Below, in pieces: positions 1-11,122 of a DNA stretch of 64,000 nt. The notes beneath the pieces are model-generated. The model did no database searches. It saw only the letters and a list, made by a program, of their open reading frames with translations, and was not told the DNA's origin. This stretch comes from Perca fluviatilis. Taxonomy: Eukaryota; Chordata; Actinopteri; Perciformes; Percidae. Location of the stretch: NCBI RefSeq assembly GCF_010015445.1, contig NC_053116.1, positions 2,826,068 to 2,890,067 of the forward strand, in the 5' to 3' direction. Within the stretch, counting starts at the first letter, position 1. Each line of letters starts with the position of its first letter. A program made the translations under genes and the position numbers.

Positions 1-645
1 GCTTTCACACTACAGTGTGACCTAAAAATACATCAATGCATTCACACTGGAGAGAAGCCGTACAGCTGTGATCAATGTGGGACAGCTTTCAAACAACAGA
101 GTCACCTAAAAAGACATCAACACATTCACACTGGAGAAAAGCCGTACAGATTTGATCAATGCAGCGCAGCTTTCGCAGTACAGAGTACCCTAAAAACCCA
201 TCAACGCATTCACACTGGAGAGAAGCCGTACAGATGTGATCAATGCGGGGCAGCTTTCGCAGTACAGAGTGCCCTAAAAACCCATCAACGTATTCACACT
301 GGAGAAAAGCCTTACAGCTGTGATCAATGTGGGGCAGCTTTCGCACGACAAAGTAACCTAAAAAACCATCTACGCATTCACACTGGAGAGAAGCCATACA
401 GCTGTGATCAATGTGGGGCAGCTTTCACACAACAGGAATACCTTAAAGTACATCAACGCATTCACACTGGAGAGAAGCCGTACTGGTGTGAACAATGTGG
501 GAAAACCTTTTCTCAGAGTACTCACCTTGTAAGCCACCAACGTGTTCACACTGGAGAGAAGCCGTACTGGTGTGAACAATGTGGGAAAACTTTTTCTCAG
601 AGTGGTCACCTTAAAAGACACCAGAACATTCACACTGCCTCATGA
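1..645 (+). CDS. C2H2 zinc-finger protein, C-terminal part of the finger exon (partial)
   Basis: The frame is open from base 1 and ends at TGA 643-645. It encodes one partial finger and seven complete 28-residue fingers joined by TGEKP linkers, with finger starts at 61, 145, 229, 313, 397, 481 and 565 (84-bp period). Fingers read as C-x2-C-x12-H-x3-H, ending in IHTAS. C2H2 arrays of this kind bind DNA in the nucleus; the target is unknown. Finger 3 (from 145) has Phe in place of the first zinc-binding Cys (YRFDQC), so it probably does not fold. The first partial finger has HQCIH instead of the usual HQRIH. The N-terminal exons lie outside the window. The C-terminus and the sequence just after the stop resemble the minus-strand finger exon at 34979-35762, so the two are paralogues. 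Clear as a zinc-finger exon; orthology cannot be assigned. Confidence 0.93.
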   Translation, partial: AFTLQCDLKIHQCIHTGEKPYSCDQCGTAFKQQSHLKRHQHIHTGEKPYRFDQCSAAFAVQSTLKTHQRIHTGEKPYRCDQCGAAFAVQSALKTHQRIHTGEKPYSCDQCGAAFARQSNLKNHLRIHTGEKPYSCDQCGAAFTQQEYLKVHQRIHTGEKPYWCEQCGKTFSQSTHLVSHQRVHTGEKPYWCEQCGKTFSQSGHLKRHQNIHTAS

Positions 646-1634
646 ACACGTTTCCAGAGCCAAGCTGTTTTCTCTAGCATGTATGTTATTGTGGCTACGA
701 CTACATATTACGCTCCTTTCCTTTGAAGGTTTACTCCTGTTAGAAGTTGGTCAAATGCTGTTTCTCCTGATGCTGTGTGTTTCAATGATTACTTACTGGG
801 ACTTTTTTTAAAATCGATTATTACTTTTCTGCTGCTCAGTAGCATTTTTCAGGGGCTTAAGATGCTCAAACTTGCATATTTTCCTCATATTGTGCAGCCC
901 TAGCTGTTACAATGTTATATTATTTTTGTTAAATTAATAAGTAAAGGAATCTAGAGATTTCAATTTCTTAAAGATTTCGGTGTGGATGTTAGATGCTGAA
1001 AGACTGATGCTACAATGCATTGCTGGCTTGATTGTCAAAAAAGATGGATGGATGGATGGATAAACTCAAATTGTCACATGTCAGACCTGGGGAAAATTGC
1101 AAAGTTCTGCAGTGGTCTCCCCTAACATCCCCTAATACACGCCATGGTTCGGATAAAGGTTCTTTGACATTCACGAAATTTGATTGGAACATTCTTCTCA
1201 TCTTTAGGAACATGTATAAAAACAACTGAATGTTTTTTTCGCCTGGCAGGAAGTGAATCATTTTCGATTTTGTGAGCAAATGTTTATTCTGCGAACTCAA
1301 AACTTTGCAGCCATGTTCAAACAAGTAACTTTAACAGTGTTTCCCATAGGTGGTGGAGGGTGGAGCAGGATGTGAAGGCACAGTCAAATAAAATAACTAG
1401 TCAAAAGAAGGTGAAAACAATGACTACATAACATCAGATAATTTATAAATACATATCTATTTACATAAATTAGACAACAACAATTAAAACAACAAATTAG
1501 ACAAAAACATGATACAGATACAAATGAAATGTTGCGAAACTACCCAACATAAGACACAATTTTAGGGTAGTTATTTGGGCAGCACGATATGAGGAATATA
1601 TGCGATATACCCCAACGTTGTTGAATATTGCGAT
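646..1634. other. 3' untranslated and intergenic sequence, no gene seen
   Basis: This stretch holds the probable 3' UTR of the zinc-finger gene followed by AT-rich sequence. A short GGAT microsatellite lies near 1042-1060. From about 1576 the sequence resembles a hAT-type end (GGGCAGCACGATAT), apparently an older element that received the MITE at 1635. Short ORFs here show no recognisable domain. Confidence 0.5.
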
Positions 1635-2054
1635 TAGGGTTGGGCATCGAGAACCGATTCCTAATCGGAATCGTTTCAAAAATTACGATTCCATCGGAAT
1701 CGTTTCTGAATTGGAAGCGTTTGGAGGATTTGGTTTCAAATCCGATCATCACTTCCCAATTTAACATCTGCAAGTTTTGGTTTCCGTAGTGGCCAGGTGC
1801 TTGTTGTGTTGCAGCCATGGAGCACAGTAAGCGGCGCTCTAGTGTGGCTTTATTTTACGTTGAAAAAGCTGTAAAACTGCAAACCACCATTGAATCAAAA
1901 TAAAACGTTCCTCTTATTTGTGAAAATAGGCATGTGACCCATTTCAACTCCACCCCTCAAAGAATCGGAATCAAGAATCAATAAGAACCGGAATCGAAAG
2001 GAAGAATCGGAATTGGAATCAGAATCGTTAAAATCCAAACGATGCCCAACCCTA
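1635..2054. mobile_element. hAT-type MITE with 8-bp target duplication
   Basis: The ends are inverted repeats: TAGGGTTGGGCATCG on the left and its near complement (GATGCCCAACCCTA) on the right. Both sides are flanked by ATTGCGAT (1627-1634 and 2055-2062), the 8-bp target duplication typical of hAT transposition. The interior carries repeated GGAATCG/CGATTCC motifs and no transposase. Confidence 0.85.
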
Positions 2055-2606
2055 ATTGCGATAATGATATAACTGCGATAAATAAACATATTAAAATGTA
2101 CTCAGTTCTGCCTTTCTGCTGCTTATTATTCTGCTAAAATACAACAAATTGCTTGTTGAATTTAAAACAAATGAAAGTGTAGCCATGGTGTGCTTTGTCA
2201 ATTACATTTTTTTTTACCAAATGTTAACAGTTCAGCCGATAAAATACCCATAATGCTCCATACAAAAATGACATGAATATAGTAATCTCAACACTGTTTC
2301 CTTCTATCTCCTGTTAAATCACATAAGACTAGGGCTATCTAAAGTAAATTCTTGTTCATTTTGTTTGTTAGATCATTGTTCATTTTAACATTTTAACATT
2401 TTAAGTGTTTTATCTGTGTTTTGGGGTTCCTAAACATAGCTTACTGTTCTGTACTATACTTGCACTCAAAGTGTTCAAATTATCCTTTTTGGCTTTCTTC
2501 CCTTTCCTTAATTGTGTTATATATGTTTTTGTGCATGTAATAGGTTAAAAAAGTGAAAACGCCCAAAGTCCACCCCAAAGAGTTTCCATCGCCAGCAGAA
2601 AATATT

Positions 2607-2736
2607 GGGCCTCATTCACCAATATCTTTCTAGGTTTTTTCTTAAATTTGTTCTCAAGAAAGTTCCTAAGAAAAGTCTACGTCTGATTCATGATGTGTTC
2701 TCAAATAGCAGATATGTTTGCAGGTGTGTTTGTAGA
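2607..2736 (+). mobile_element. Harbinger-like left-end fragment
   Basis: Begins GGGCCTCATTCACCAA after ATT and matches the left end of the complete element at 56632-58886, including the run of CTTAA-like motifs and the 'AAGTCTACGTC' stretch. It is cut off by the RTE fragment that follows. Confidence 0.6.
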
Positions 2737-3389
2737 ATCCATCCATCTTCTTCCGCTTATCCGGTGTCGGGTCGCGGGGGGAGCAGCTCCAGCAGGGGAC
2801 CCCAAACTTCCCTTTCCCGAGCCACATTAACCAGCTCTGACTGGGGCATCCCAAGGCGTTCCCAGGCCAGGTTGGAGATATAATCCCTCCACCCCTGGGT
2901 CTTCCCCGAGGCCTCCTCCCAGCTGGACGTGCCTGGAACACCTCCCTAGGTAGGTGCCCAGGAGGCATCCTTACCAGATGCCCAAACCACCTCAACTGGC
3001 TCCTTTCGACGCGAAGGAGCAGCGGCTCTAGTCCGAGCTCCTCACGGGTGACTGAGCTTCTCACCCTATCTCTAAGGGAGAAGCCAGCCACCCTCCTGAG
3101 GAAACCCATTTTGGCCGCTTGTACCCTGGATCTCGTTCTTTCGGTCATGACCCAGCCTTCATGACCATAGGTGAGGGTAGGAACGAAAACTGACCGGTAG
3201 ATTGAGAGCTTTGCCTTCTGGCTCAGCTCTCTTTTCGTCACAACGGTGCGATAGATTGAATGTAATACCACACCCGCTGCGCCGATTCTCCGACCAATCT
3301 CCCGCTCCATTGTCCCCTCACTCCCGAACAAAACCCCAAGGTACTTGAACTCCTTCTCTTGGGGTAAGGACTCATTCCCTACCTGGAGA
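2737..3389 (-). mobile_element. RTE/Rex3-like non-LTR retrotransposon, 3' fragment (copy A)
   Basis: The minus strand encodes the end of a non-LTR reverse-transcriptase protein (GHEGWVMTERTRSR, QLRWFGHLVRMPPG, and a PDKRKKMDG tail). The 3' terminus has GGAT-type repeats (ATCCATCC on the plus strand), as in teleost Rex3/RTE elements. It is 5'-truncated near 3389. Relative to copy B (21776-22686) about four bases are missing near 2890, which shifts the frame after GRPR. Family placement rests on the tail and remembered similarity. Confidence 0.75.
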
Positions 3390-3635
3390 AACTTTTTCGG
3401 TCATTCCCCACTTTGGACAAGGGGGAATTTTCAAGCCCCACCTGCCCCTATCGCCCCAACACAATGCAAATGAAATACGCAGCAAGCTTAAAATGTTCCA
3501 ATTTATTTTATGTTCCAAAGATGGCCGCCAGATCAGTCAGCCAGGAAACACAGAGAGAGTCTCTAAACCCCGAAAAAGTAACTGGACTTACCGATCCAAA
3601 AGGGGATTCCACCGGGCACTGTTACCGACATTATA

Positions 3636-4940
3636 ATGGAATTGCAATCCATTGAAACGCTCATGGAGGATCTCTTATGTCGTCAAGAACAGCTTAATTT
3701 CCTACTCTCCAGGTTGAAGCCTGCAGGGATCTCTCATTCACCTGTTGGCGAGACAGCCCAGTATACCACCCCATGGTTTCTCACATCGAGAGGGCAGGTT
3801 AGGGGAAAGAACAAACTTTCTCTTCCCCTCTTCGATCCACTGGGGAAGGAGGATGGGGTTTTGCGACTAGAGAATCGATTTGCCCCTCTAGCCAACCCTG
3901 AATCTAGCCAGGAAACATTACGACACCTGACTCCAGAATCATATATCCAACAACGTAGGAAATCGAGGAAACGCTCCTCCCGTCACTTCTCTAGCCCCTC
4001 GCGGCCTGGATCTCCGTCATCGCTGCCGTCTGGGTCCAGCACCCCGAGAAACAAGCGATCCCGGCGGTCACCTCCGCCTGCTGCTGCCTCCAGGGAACTC
4101 CGGGTCTCTCCTGCCCCCTCTTCGACCGGGTCCGAGTGTGAGCCCGGGCTTCCAAGGGCTGGAGTCTCCCCTTCACCTACACTCTCTACAAAGTCTACAT
4201 CTAGCGAACGTGCAGTGCCTGGGTCGAGGCCACAGCGCGTTGGATCGCCTGGGCCCAGCAGCTGTAATCTCCAGAATAGCCGAAGTTCAACCACTGCCTC
4301 CGTCCACAGTGATCCTCAGGGCATCCTTTTGCCCCCAGGAAGCCAAGACGCGGATAGCTATGTCAACAGCATCGCGGCAAGCCAGCCGCTTCTCTCGCGT
4401 TACTCACTGAATTTTAATGGCTGTAATGGTTCAGCCCCACAAATTCTATGTATCGGTGACTCTATTGTCAGATCTGTCACCCTTCCAGGTGCTTTCACTT
4501 GCAGTCTTCCCGGTGGGAAAGTGGAAAACTTTATCAAACTAATTCCACTGCTCATTCAGCGATATCCATCAGTGCACACAGTGATAGTCCATGCAGGCAC
4601 GTGTGACGTCATGTCCCGACAATCAATTAAACTGCAGGAGGATTTTGAACGTCTGACCTCTACCATCGAATACCTAGGCAGATCATGCATTCTGTTTGGC
4701 CCCATTCCAACTTTAAAACATGGCAATGAACGTTTCAGCCGAATTTTCAGTCTAAATCAGTGGCTTTTAAATTTCTCTACTGCAACTGGCCAGGGTTATG
4801 TTAATAACTTTGATTCATTCTGGAAAAAATTTGGTTTGTATAAATCAGATGGTCTTCACCCTAACATGAGGGGGACCGGTCAGCTGACAACAAACATTAT
4901 ACAGTTTGTTGCGTATGAGGTACCACCCAAGTATGATTGA
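3636..4940 (+). CDS. L2 LINE ORF1 protein with SGNH-esterase-like domain
   Basis: An intact 434-residue frame. Residues ~1-35 are helical and hydrophobic, ~95-240 are basic and rich in Ser/Pro/Arg (probably nucleic-acid binding), and ~265-430 form an SGNH-hydrolase-like fold. That domain starts ILCIGDSIVR (catalytic-type GDS block), has VHAGTCDV in the position of the usual Gly/Asn block, and ends SDGLHPN with the Asp-x-x-His pair. L2/CR1 ORF1 esterases are thought to assist ribonucleoprotein or membrane interactions; the exact role is unsettled. The TGA stop at 4938-4940 is followed directly by CTA. ORF2 continues in the same frame. The ATG at 3636 is the best start; an upstream ORF (3413-3655) overlaps it in another frame. 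Confidence 0.85.
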   Translation: MELQSIETLMEDLLCRQEQLNFLLSRLKPAGISHSPVGETAQYTTPWFLTSRGQVRGKNKLSLPLFDPLGKEDGVLRLENRFAPLANPESSQETLRHLTPESYIQQRRKSRKRSSRHFSSPSRPGSPSSLPSGSSTPRNKRSRRSPPPAAASRELRVSPAPSSTGSECEPGLPRAGVSPSPTLSTKSTSSERAVPGSRPQRVGSPGPSSCNLQNSRSSTTASVHSDPQGILLPPGSQDADSYVNSIAASQPLLSRYSLNFNGCNGSAPQILCIGDSIVRSVTLPGAFTCSLPGGKVENFIKLIPLLIQRYPSVHTVIVHAGTCDVMSRQSIKLQEDFERLTSTIEYLGRSCILFGPIPTLKHGNERFSRIFSLNQWLLNFSTATGQGYVNNFDSFWKKFGLYKSDGLHPNMRGTGQLTTNIIQFVAYEVPPKYD

Positions 4941-7900
4941 CTATACTCCCCAGGAGCCAGCCACACCTACATCTGCAGTCCCCCCTTCCCGTCAGCTCAA
5001 TCATTTTCTATCCCAGTAATAACTGCATGCAGAAGGACCAAGGCATGCTCAGGACGAAGGAGTCGGTCATCTCTTTTATCTGTTTCTAAGCAAAAGCATA
5101 ATGCCCCGCTCCACTCTTTCCATACTGGCGATTCCCCTAAGCCCCCAACTTCCCTTAAGATTGCACTACTAAATATAAGGTCGCTTTCAAGTAAGACCTT
5201 TTACATTAATGACTTGGTCTCCCAGCATGAACTGAACTTTCTCATTTTAACTGAATGCTGGTTAAGCGCTGCTGCGGTTGCAACTCTAGTAGAAGCCTCC
5301 CCTCCAGATTACAATTTTTTGTTTTCTGCTAGGCAAGGGAAAAAATGAGGCGGGATTGCGACTATTCATTCCAATTTTTTTAATTGCACTAAATTAAATT
5401 TAGGACTTTTCACAACTTTCGAATATTTAGCCGTGGTCATCAGATCGCACCAACAACGACCTACTCTTATTTTATCTGTTTATCGACCACCCAAGCATAA
5501 TAATGAGTTTCTATCTGAGTTTGCAGGTCTCTTATCTATAGCAGTGACTAAATACGATAGTATACTTTTAGTAGGTGATTTTAATTTTCATGTCAATGAC
5601 CTCTCTGACAATAGAGCTTCAGCGTTTGTTGATTTGGCTGACAGTCTTGATTTCGCACTGCTTGCTACTGATACCACACACATCCATGGGAACACGTTAG
5701 ATTTAATTTTTACAAGAGGTATTGACGCACAGCTCTTGTCAGTAGAAATGGTTCCCGTGTCGGATCCTTTTTGTATTTTTTTCAATGTTTCTCTTCACAC
5801 CCCAAATAAGAGCTTCAATCCTGATACCTACACTTACCGCCGCATTGACAGTAAGACAAAGGCTGTTATGGCTGATCAACTACAAGACCTACTTCAGTCT
5901 TGCCAGAATGGCCCAAGTTTAGACGTTTTAACAGAAAACTTGAATAGCGTTCTTACTAGGACGCTTGACACGGTTGCACCTCTGCTAACACGGAGGCGTA
6001 CCCGCGCTAAATCAGCCCCTTGGTTTAGTGACACCACTCGTGCGCTCAAAAGAACATGTAGATCATTGGAACATAAGTGGCGAGTAACAAAACGAGACGA
6101 GGACCGCCTGACATGGGTAATGAGTTTTAAAAATTATAAACGGGCTCTTTCAACCGCAAGAACAGCCTATTATTCAGATCTGATAAATTCCAATAAGAAT
6201 AATCCTCGGTTTCTTTTTAACACTGTTAGTAAGCTTACACAGGTTGTTGACACCTCCCCTAGTTCAGCTTTCACTGCAAATGATTTTATGACATTTTTTA
6301 TTTCAAAGGTTAACCAGATCAGAGAAAAAATTGTCTGGCCATTAGTCGCCTCTATTCAAGAGGAAGGGGATGTAGAGTCCCCCCACTTTAGCATTTTCTC
6401 ACAGTTCAATATCATTACTTTTGATGTATTAATGAATTTAGTCTCAGCTTCAAAGCCCACCACATGCCAACTGGACCCAATACCATCTAGTCTCGTTAAG
6501 GAACTATTTCCCATTCTCTGTAACCATGTTCTTTCTATTATTAATATGTCACTCACACAAGGTATGGTACCAGCAGTTTTCAAATTAGCAGTGATTAAAC
6601 CACTACTTAAAAAGCCCAATTTAGACCCTCAGGTTTTACAAAACTATAGACCTGTATCCAATCTACCATTCATGTCCAAAATTCTGGAGAGGGCTGTTGT
6701 GGAACAACTTACTGTCCACCTATCTAACAACAGCCTATTTGAGAAATTTCAATCTGGATTCCGGTCTGGTCATTCCACGGAAACTGCCTTGACGAGAGTC
6801 ACAAATGATCTTCTTCTTTCATGTGATAGTGGCCATGCATCGTTTCTAGTACTCCTCGATCTAAGCGCAGCTTTCGATACAATAGACCACACTTTACTTC
6901 TCGCCCGGCTTGAGAAACATGTTGGAATTAAAGGGACAGTACTTTCTTGGTTTAATTCTTACTTATCCAATAGATTTCAGCGTGTCATTTTGAAAGAATC
7001 TACTTCTGAACGGTGCAAGGTAGGCTGTGGTATACCACAAGGATCAGTACTGGGCCCTATGCTGTTTTCCATCTATATGCTTCCTCTTGGTTCGATCATC
7101 GGCGGCTTTGATGTTCAGTTTCATTGTTATGCAGATGACACGCAGTTATATGTCCCTCTATTACAAAATAACCATTCGCAGATTCTGAAATTACAGGCAT
7201 GCATGGCAGAAATTCAAAATTGGATGGGCAAGAATTTTTTGCTGCTTAATGCAGACAAAACAGAGCTGCTCATAGTGAGGCCAACCAAATATAGCATCCC
7301 AGTGGAGAAACAAACTTTAAATTTTAATGACTGTGTGATCACAGAGAGCGACACTGTTAAGAACTTAGGTGTCACCTTTGACAAAACTTTAACTTTCCGC
7401 ACACATATAAAGGCTATCACTAGGACTGCCTTTTACCATTTAGGCAACATTTCTCGAATTAGACCAATGTTGTCAATGCACGATGCTGAAATACTAATTC
7501 ATGCATTTGTCTCATCAAGACTTGATTACTGCAATGCATTGTTTTCAGCCCTCCCTGCCTGTACGACCAAAAGTCTCCAGCTCGTACAAAATGCAGCAGC
7601 CCGAGTTTTGACTAAGACAAAAAAATGTAGCCACATTTCACCAGTTTTGGCTGCTCTACATTGGTTACCTGTGCAAGCCAGGGCTGATTTTAAGGTTCTT
7701 CTTTTGACTTATAAAGCCTTAAAGGGACTTGCGCCTGCCTACTTAAGTGAGCTACTTACACCGTATATCCCAACACGCCCCCTTCGTTCTATGGATGCTG
7801 GTCTTCTTATTGTTCCAAATATAAAAAAAAGATCAGCTGGCCAACGGGCCTTTGCCTTTCGTGCACCCTCCCTCTGGAATGGTCTCCCATCCAACATTAG

Positions 7901-7976
7901 GGAGGCAGGCTCAGTGGATATTTTTAAATCAAGACTTAAAACATTTCTTTTTTCAAAGTATTATGGACCTGTTTAA
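4941..7976 (+). pseudogene. L2 LINE ORF2: endonuclease-reverse transcriptase with one in-frame stop
   Basis: The frame continues from ORF1 and has no ATG before about residue 150. Endonuclease sequence starts near 5157 (KIALLNIRSL, ILTECWL; then SVYRPP and GDFNFH near 5480-5590). Reverse-transcriptase blocks follow: NYRPVSNLPF (~6640), QSGFRSGHST (~6750), LLDLSAAFDTIDH (~6850), GIPQGSVLGP (~7030) and the catalytic YADDTQLY (~7128). The C-terminal region ends with a SLWNGLPSNIREAGS block typical of CR1/L2. An in-frame TGA at 5346-5348 interrupts the endonuclease; one base change from CGA (CpG decay) would explain it. The remaining 847-codon frame is open, so this copy is disabled by what looks like a single lesion. 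Confidence 0.85.
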
Positions 7977-8524
7977 AATCCATAATTTTTGAACCATTGT
8001 TTTATTGTTTATTTTTTATGCATTATCATTCGTTTTATTTCATGTTAATAATTTTAACTTGTGGTATTCCATTTACATCCTTTTGTGTTGTTGATTTTAT
8101 ATTTTATATTTAATTCCGCCTTTATATTGGCAAAATTGTAAATTTTCAATTTTGTTGTGAAGTGTTCTGAGACCATGGTCCATGGTGATAATTCACTATA
8201 AATAAAAATAAATTGAATTGAAAAATTGAAGTAACAACTATCTACATCAAATAACAGCAAGTTCAAAAATAAAGAAAATAAAAGTGCAGCTGTGTCAAAA
8301 TTTGTATCAAGTTCAAAAATAGAAAATAAATAAAAGTGCCACTTTGCAATCTGTTAAAAAAAGAAAAGAAGAGAAATCCATTTGGCAAGACAGGTCTATT
8401 CTCCCTGCATTAGTGGCTGCAATGAGCCTGTTTTGCATTGCACAATTTTGGGGGTGATCGGTCTAATAAGCGGCAAAATACAGCTATAAGGATGGTTTGC
8501 TCTCACACGCGCTGCATTTATAGT

Positions 8525-8554
8525 CACACAAACACACACACACACACACACACA
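8525..8554. repeat. (CA)n microsatellite
   Basis: A short uninterrupted CA run just before the left end of the foldback element. Confidence 0.9.
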
Positions 8555-8587
8555 TGTGCAGTCACTCTCTAGTCTAGTGGAGGCAGG

Positions 8588-9679
8588 TATGGCTGCAGCC
8601 TGGAGCGTCATAAGCCGTCCCGTCTCATGCCGAGGCGTATCCAACGGTAAATTCAGAGGGTCAAAAATACGAAATCGAATTATTTTCCAGATTGATTCAC
8701 GGGTAAATCGATGGGCGTCAGTTTGGTTTGAAATGTGCTGGGGACAGAGACGCATTTGGAAGTACATTTCCAGAAGTGCTGGGTACAATGACGCATATTT
8801 TTTTTTTTTCTCTCTTTCCACGTTTGAAAGATGCTATCCTGTAGCTTACTAATGAATAAAAACGTGGTTTAATGTAGTACGTAAACAATGATCAATGATA
8901 ACCAAATTTCTTTCTCATATTGCTCCTCATAACCACTGAAAACTGTCAAAAAATCGAACCCAAAGTCCTATTATTATGGACGTTATCGGACATCTGACTC
9001 GTTTCTGCTTCACATTTTCAGCAGGGCAGCGGAGCGGCTGTGGGTTGACTCCCAACGGTTCTCATGGGCTTTATAAGTCCTAACATGGTTTAATATACCT
9101 AAACAACCATCAATCATCACCACATTTCTGGTTCGATTTTTTGACAGTTTTCAGTGGTTATGAGGAGCAATATGAGAAAGCTTGTGTGGTAATCATTGAT
9201 CAGTGATCAATGATTACCACACAAGCTTACAAGCTTTTTCCTCGTCATAGGCGCCAATGAAGAAGAAAATGTTAGTGTAAGATAACTTATAATCGTAGGA
9301 TTTCGGTTTAGTTCTTTTGACAGGCTTAAGTGTTCATTACAAGATATGGCCATGATAAATTTGGTGATCATTGATCGTTGTTGAGGTACATTAAACCAAG
9401 TTAAGCTTTTTCACGTTAAGCAGAATGTTCCGACAGGCAGCGTTTTGAACAGATGCGTGCAGCCAGCGCAGTAGCAGAGCGGCTGTGGGGATAGAGATTG
9501 CTGTGGATTTTTTGGCATCTTTTTTTTGGCAGAATTATATGTATTAGTAATAAAGTAGTAAAGTATTTTATTCCAGACGCCAGCTTTTATTTTGAAAAGT
9601 AGAAGCTCGGGGACGGCACCAGGCGGGACGGCATGAGACGGGTCGGCATGACATGGGACGCTCCAGGCTGCAGCCATAC
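8588..9679. mobile_element. Foldback (inverted-repeat) element
   Basis: The outermost 23 bp (8588-8610) are the exact reverse complement of 9657-9679 (GTATGGCTGC...). A second pair of arms, 8910-8960 and 9130-9180, is a perfect 51-bp inverted repeat. Directly adjoining it, 9178-9202 and 9204-9228 form a perfect 25-bp hairpin with a single G in the loop. Short ORFs inside have no recognisable domain. Family unknown; probably a non-autonomous foldback or MITE-like element. Confidence 0.7.
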
Positions 9680-10990
9680 AGTCTTGGTCTAGTGGAGGTC
9701 TTGGTCTAGTGCGCGGTCTTGCTCTAGATTCCGGGAGATTGGATGTCATTTGCGGGCGTCAAGGAGCCGCTATCAATATGCGGGAGACTCCCGGAACTTC
9801 CGGAACAGTTGGGATTTCTGGATAAAGATATAAAGGCATAAAAATGAAAATTTCCTCCCGTCTGGCGCGCCCCACCTGTCAGGTCTCTATTCTCCACCAG
9901 TGGGGCGCGCCCCACACTTTGAGAACCGCTGCTGTATTGTGTCAGCAGTTTACTTCATTTAATATTGTATGTGGCGTTCTCTTATGCAGGGTGCAAATGT
10001 TCCACCAGAACAAGTTCCTTCCTGAGACTATATAGCAGAGCCACTGTCTCTGTGTGGCGATTGTGATTGGTATAAATAAATGCAAACAACCCAGAGAGTG
10101 TTTTCTCCTGTTGTAAGCTGTATGTTTTATATTTTGTTAAAAGACAATAAAAATGGTTAAAAAGTTATACTTCTGGGCATTTGATTGGACATTTTGTCTG
10201 TAAATGTTCTTTTATTGAATGTTCTCATAGTTTTGGCAGCTCTTAATAGAAATGTGTGTCTACTAATTCTTGACTGTATATTTTGACTGCAGTAAGCAAC
10301 TAGCTGTTGAAGGCTTATTTCATGATTTGCAGACGTTTTGTGTTAAAATGATTGATAAGCCCATTTTCAAAATGCAACAAATCCACATTAGAACAGCAGT
10401 GTAGGTGGATGAAATATCATGTGAATATTACTTAAATTTTCTTCAAAATAAAGAAAAACTGATTAAATCATCCCTGAAACCAATCATTTTACATGGGTTT
10501 AGTTGTTTCTAAGAAAGAGAATTGCCAGTAATGTTTACTTGAGCATTTGAAATAAAAAATTTTTTTTTATTGGCAAGTAAACTTTACTTGAGACTTTCCT
10601 GAGTAAAAATGACAAAGAGTTTCTGACATAACAATGAACCGCTTTTAGATACAAAGACAAAGTCTGTCTTTAGGGAAATGACAACAACAATCTGACAACA
10701 TGTAAGGAAATAAACTTCATCAACAACTTTCATAAACAAACTTTTTATAAACTAACAAGAGACTAACTGAGCTGCTAACTGCAGGAGCAGAAACCATGCA
10801 GCTGCTACACCCCCCTACACAGAGGAAATGCTGGTTTATAACCAACCTCTATAATAATAATAATAAGTGGGAAAAATAAGCTTCTCCTTCATCCCGTTTC
10901 TTGTTTATAACACTTTGACATTAATTTTTGCTTTTGTATGTTTACGTTTACGTTTATTTCACACGTCATCAATGTATCATTTAACACACT
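9680..10990. other. Mostly unassigned; hAT-like terminus near 9935
   Basis: At 9900-9935 the minus strand reads CAGCGGTTCTCAAAGTG followed by GGGGCGCGCC, resembling a hAT right end. The GGGCGCGCCCCAC motif appears at 9866-9880 and 9900-9915. The rest, about 9940-10990, is AT-rich with no gene that I can support. Confidence 0.4.
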
Positions 10991-10999
10991 TCTTGCAAG

Positions 11000-11122
11000 A
11001 GGACAGACAGAGGAGAGAGGAGACAGACATACAGAGAGAGGAGAGACAGAGAGAGAGAGACAGAGGACAGACAGAGAGAGGAGAGAGAGAGAGAGACAGA
11101 CAGAGAGAGGAGAGAGAAGACT
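11000..11122 (+). repeat. Purine-rich GA/CAGA simple repeat
   Basis: A 120-bp run of AGAGAGG/ACAGAC units, almost entirely purine on the plus strand. Just downstream, CAAACAG|GTAAGA (near 11165) is a strong splice-donor context and could mark a 5' untranslated exon, but no coding sequence supports this. Confidence 0.75.

Larger units (their letters stand above)
3390..8229 (+). mobile_element. Nearly full-length L2-clade LINE
   Basis: A 4.8-kb element with ORF1 (3636-4940), ORF2 (4941-7976), an AT-rich 3' UTR and a short repetitive tail (AAATTGAATTGAA, near 8210-8229). An SGNH-esterase-like ORF1 followed by an endonuclease-reverse-transcriptase is the L2/CR1 arrangement. Its left limit abuts the RTE fragment at about 3389 and is approximate. 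Only one clear ORF2 lesion is visible (TGA at 5346), so the copy is young compared with the other retroelements here. Confidence 0.85.

Noticed and set aside
2605..2883. Plus-strand ORF across the Harbinger fragment and RTE tail
   Set aside because: It spans the junction of two unrelated repeats; the RTE coding strand is minus.
3983..4294. Minus-strand ORFs opposite L2 ORF1
   Set aside because: Shadows of the Ser/Pro/Arg-rich, GC-rich coding strand.
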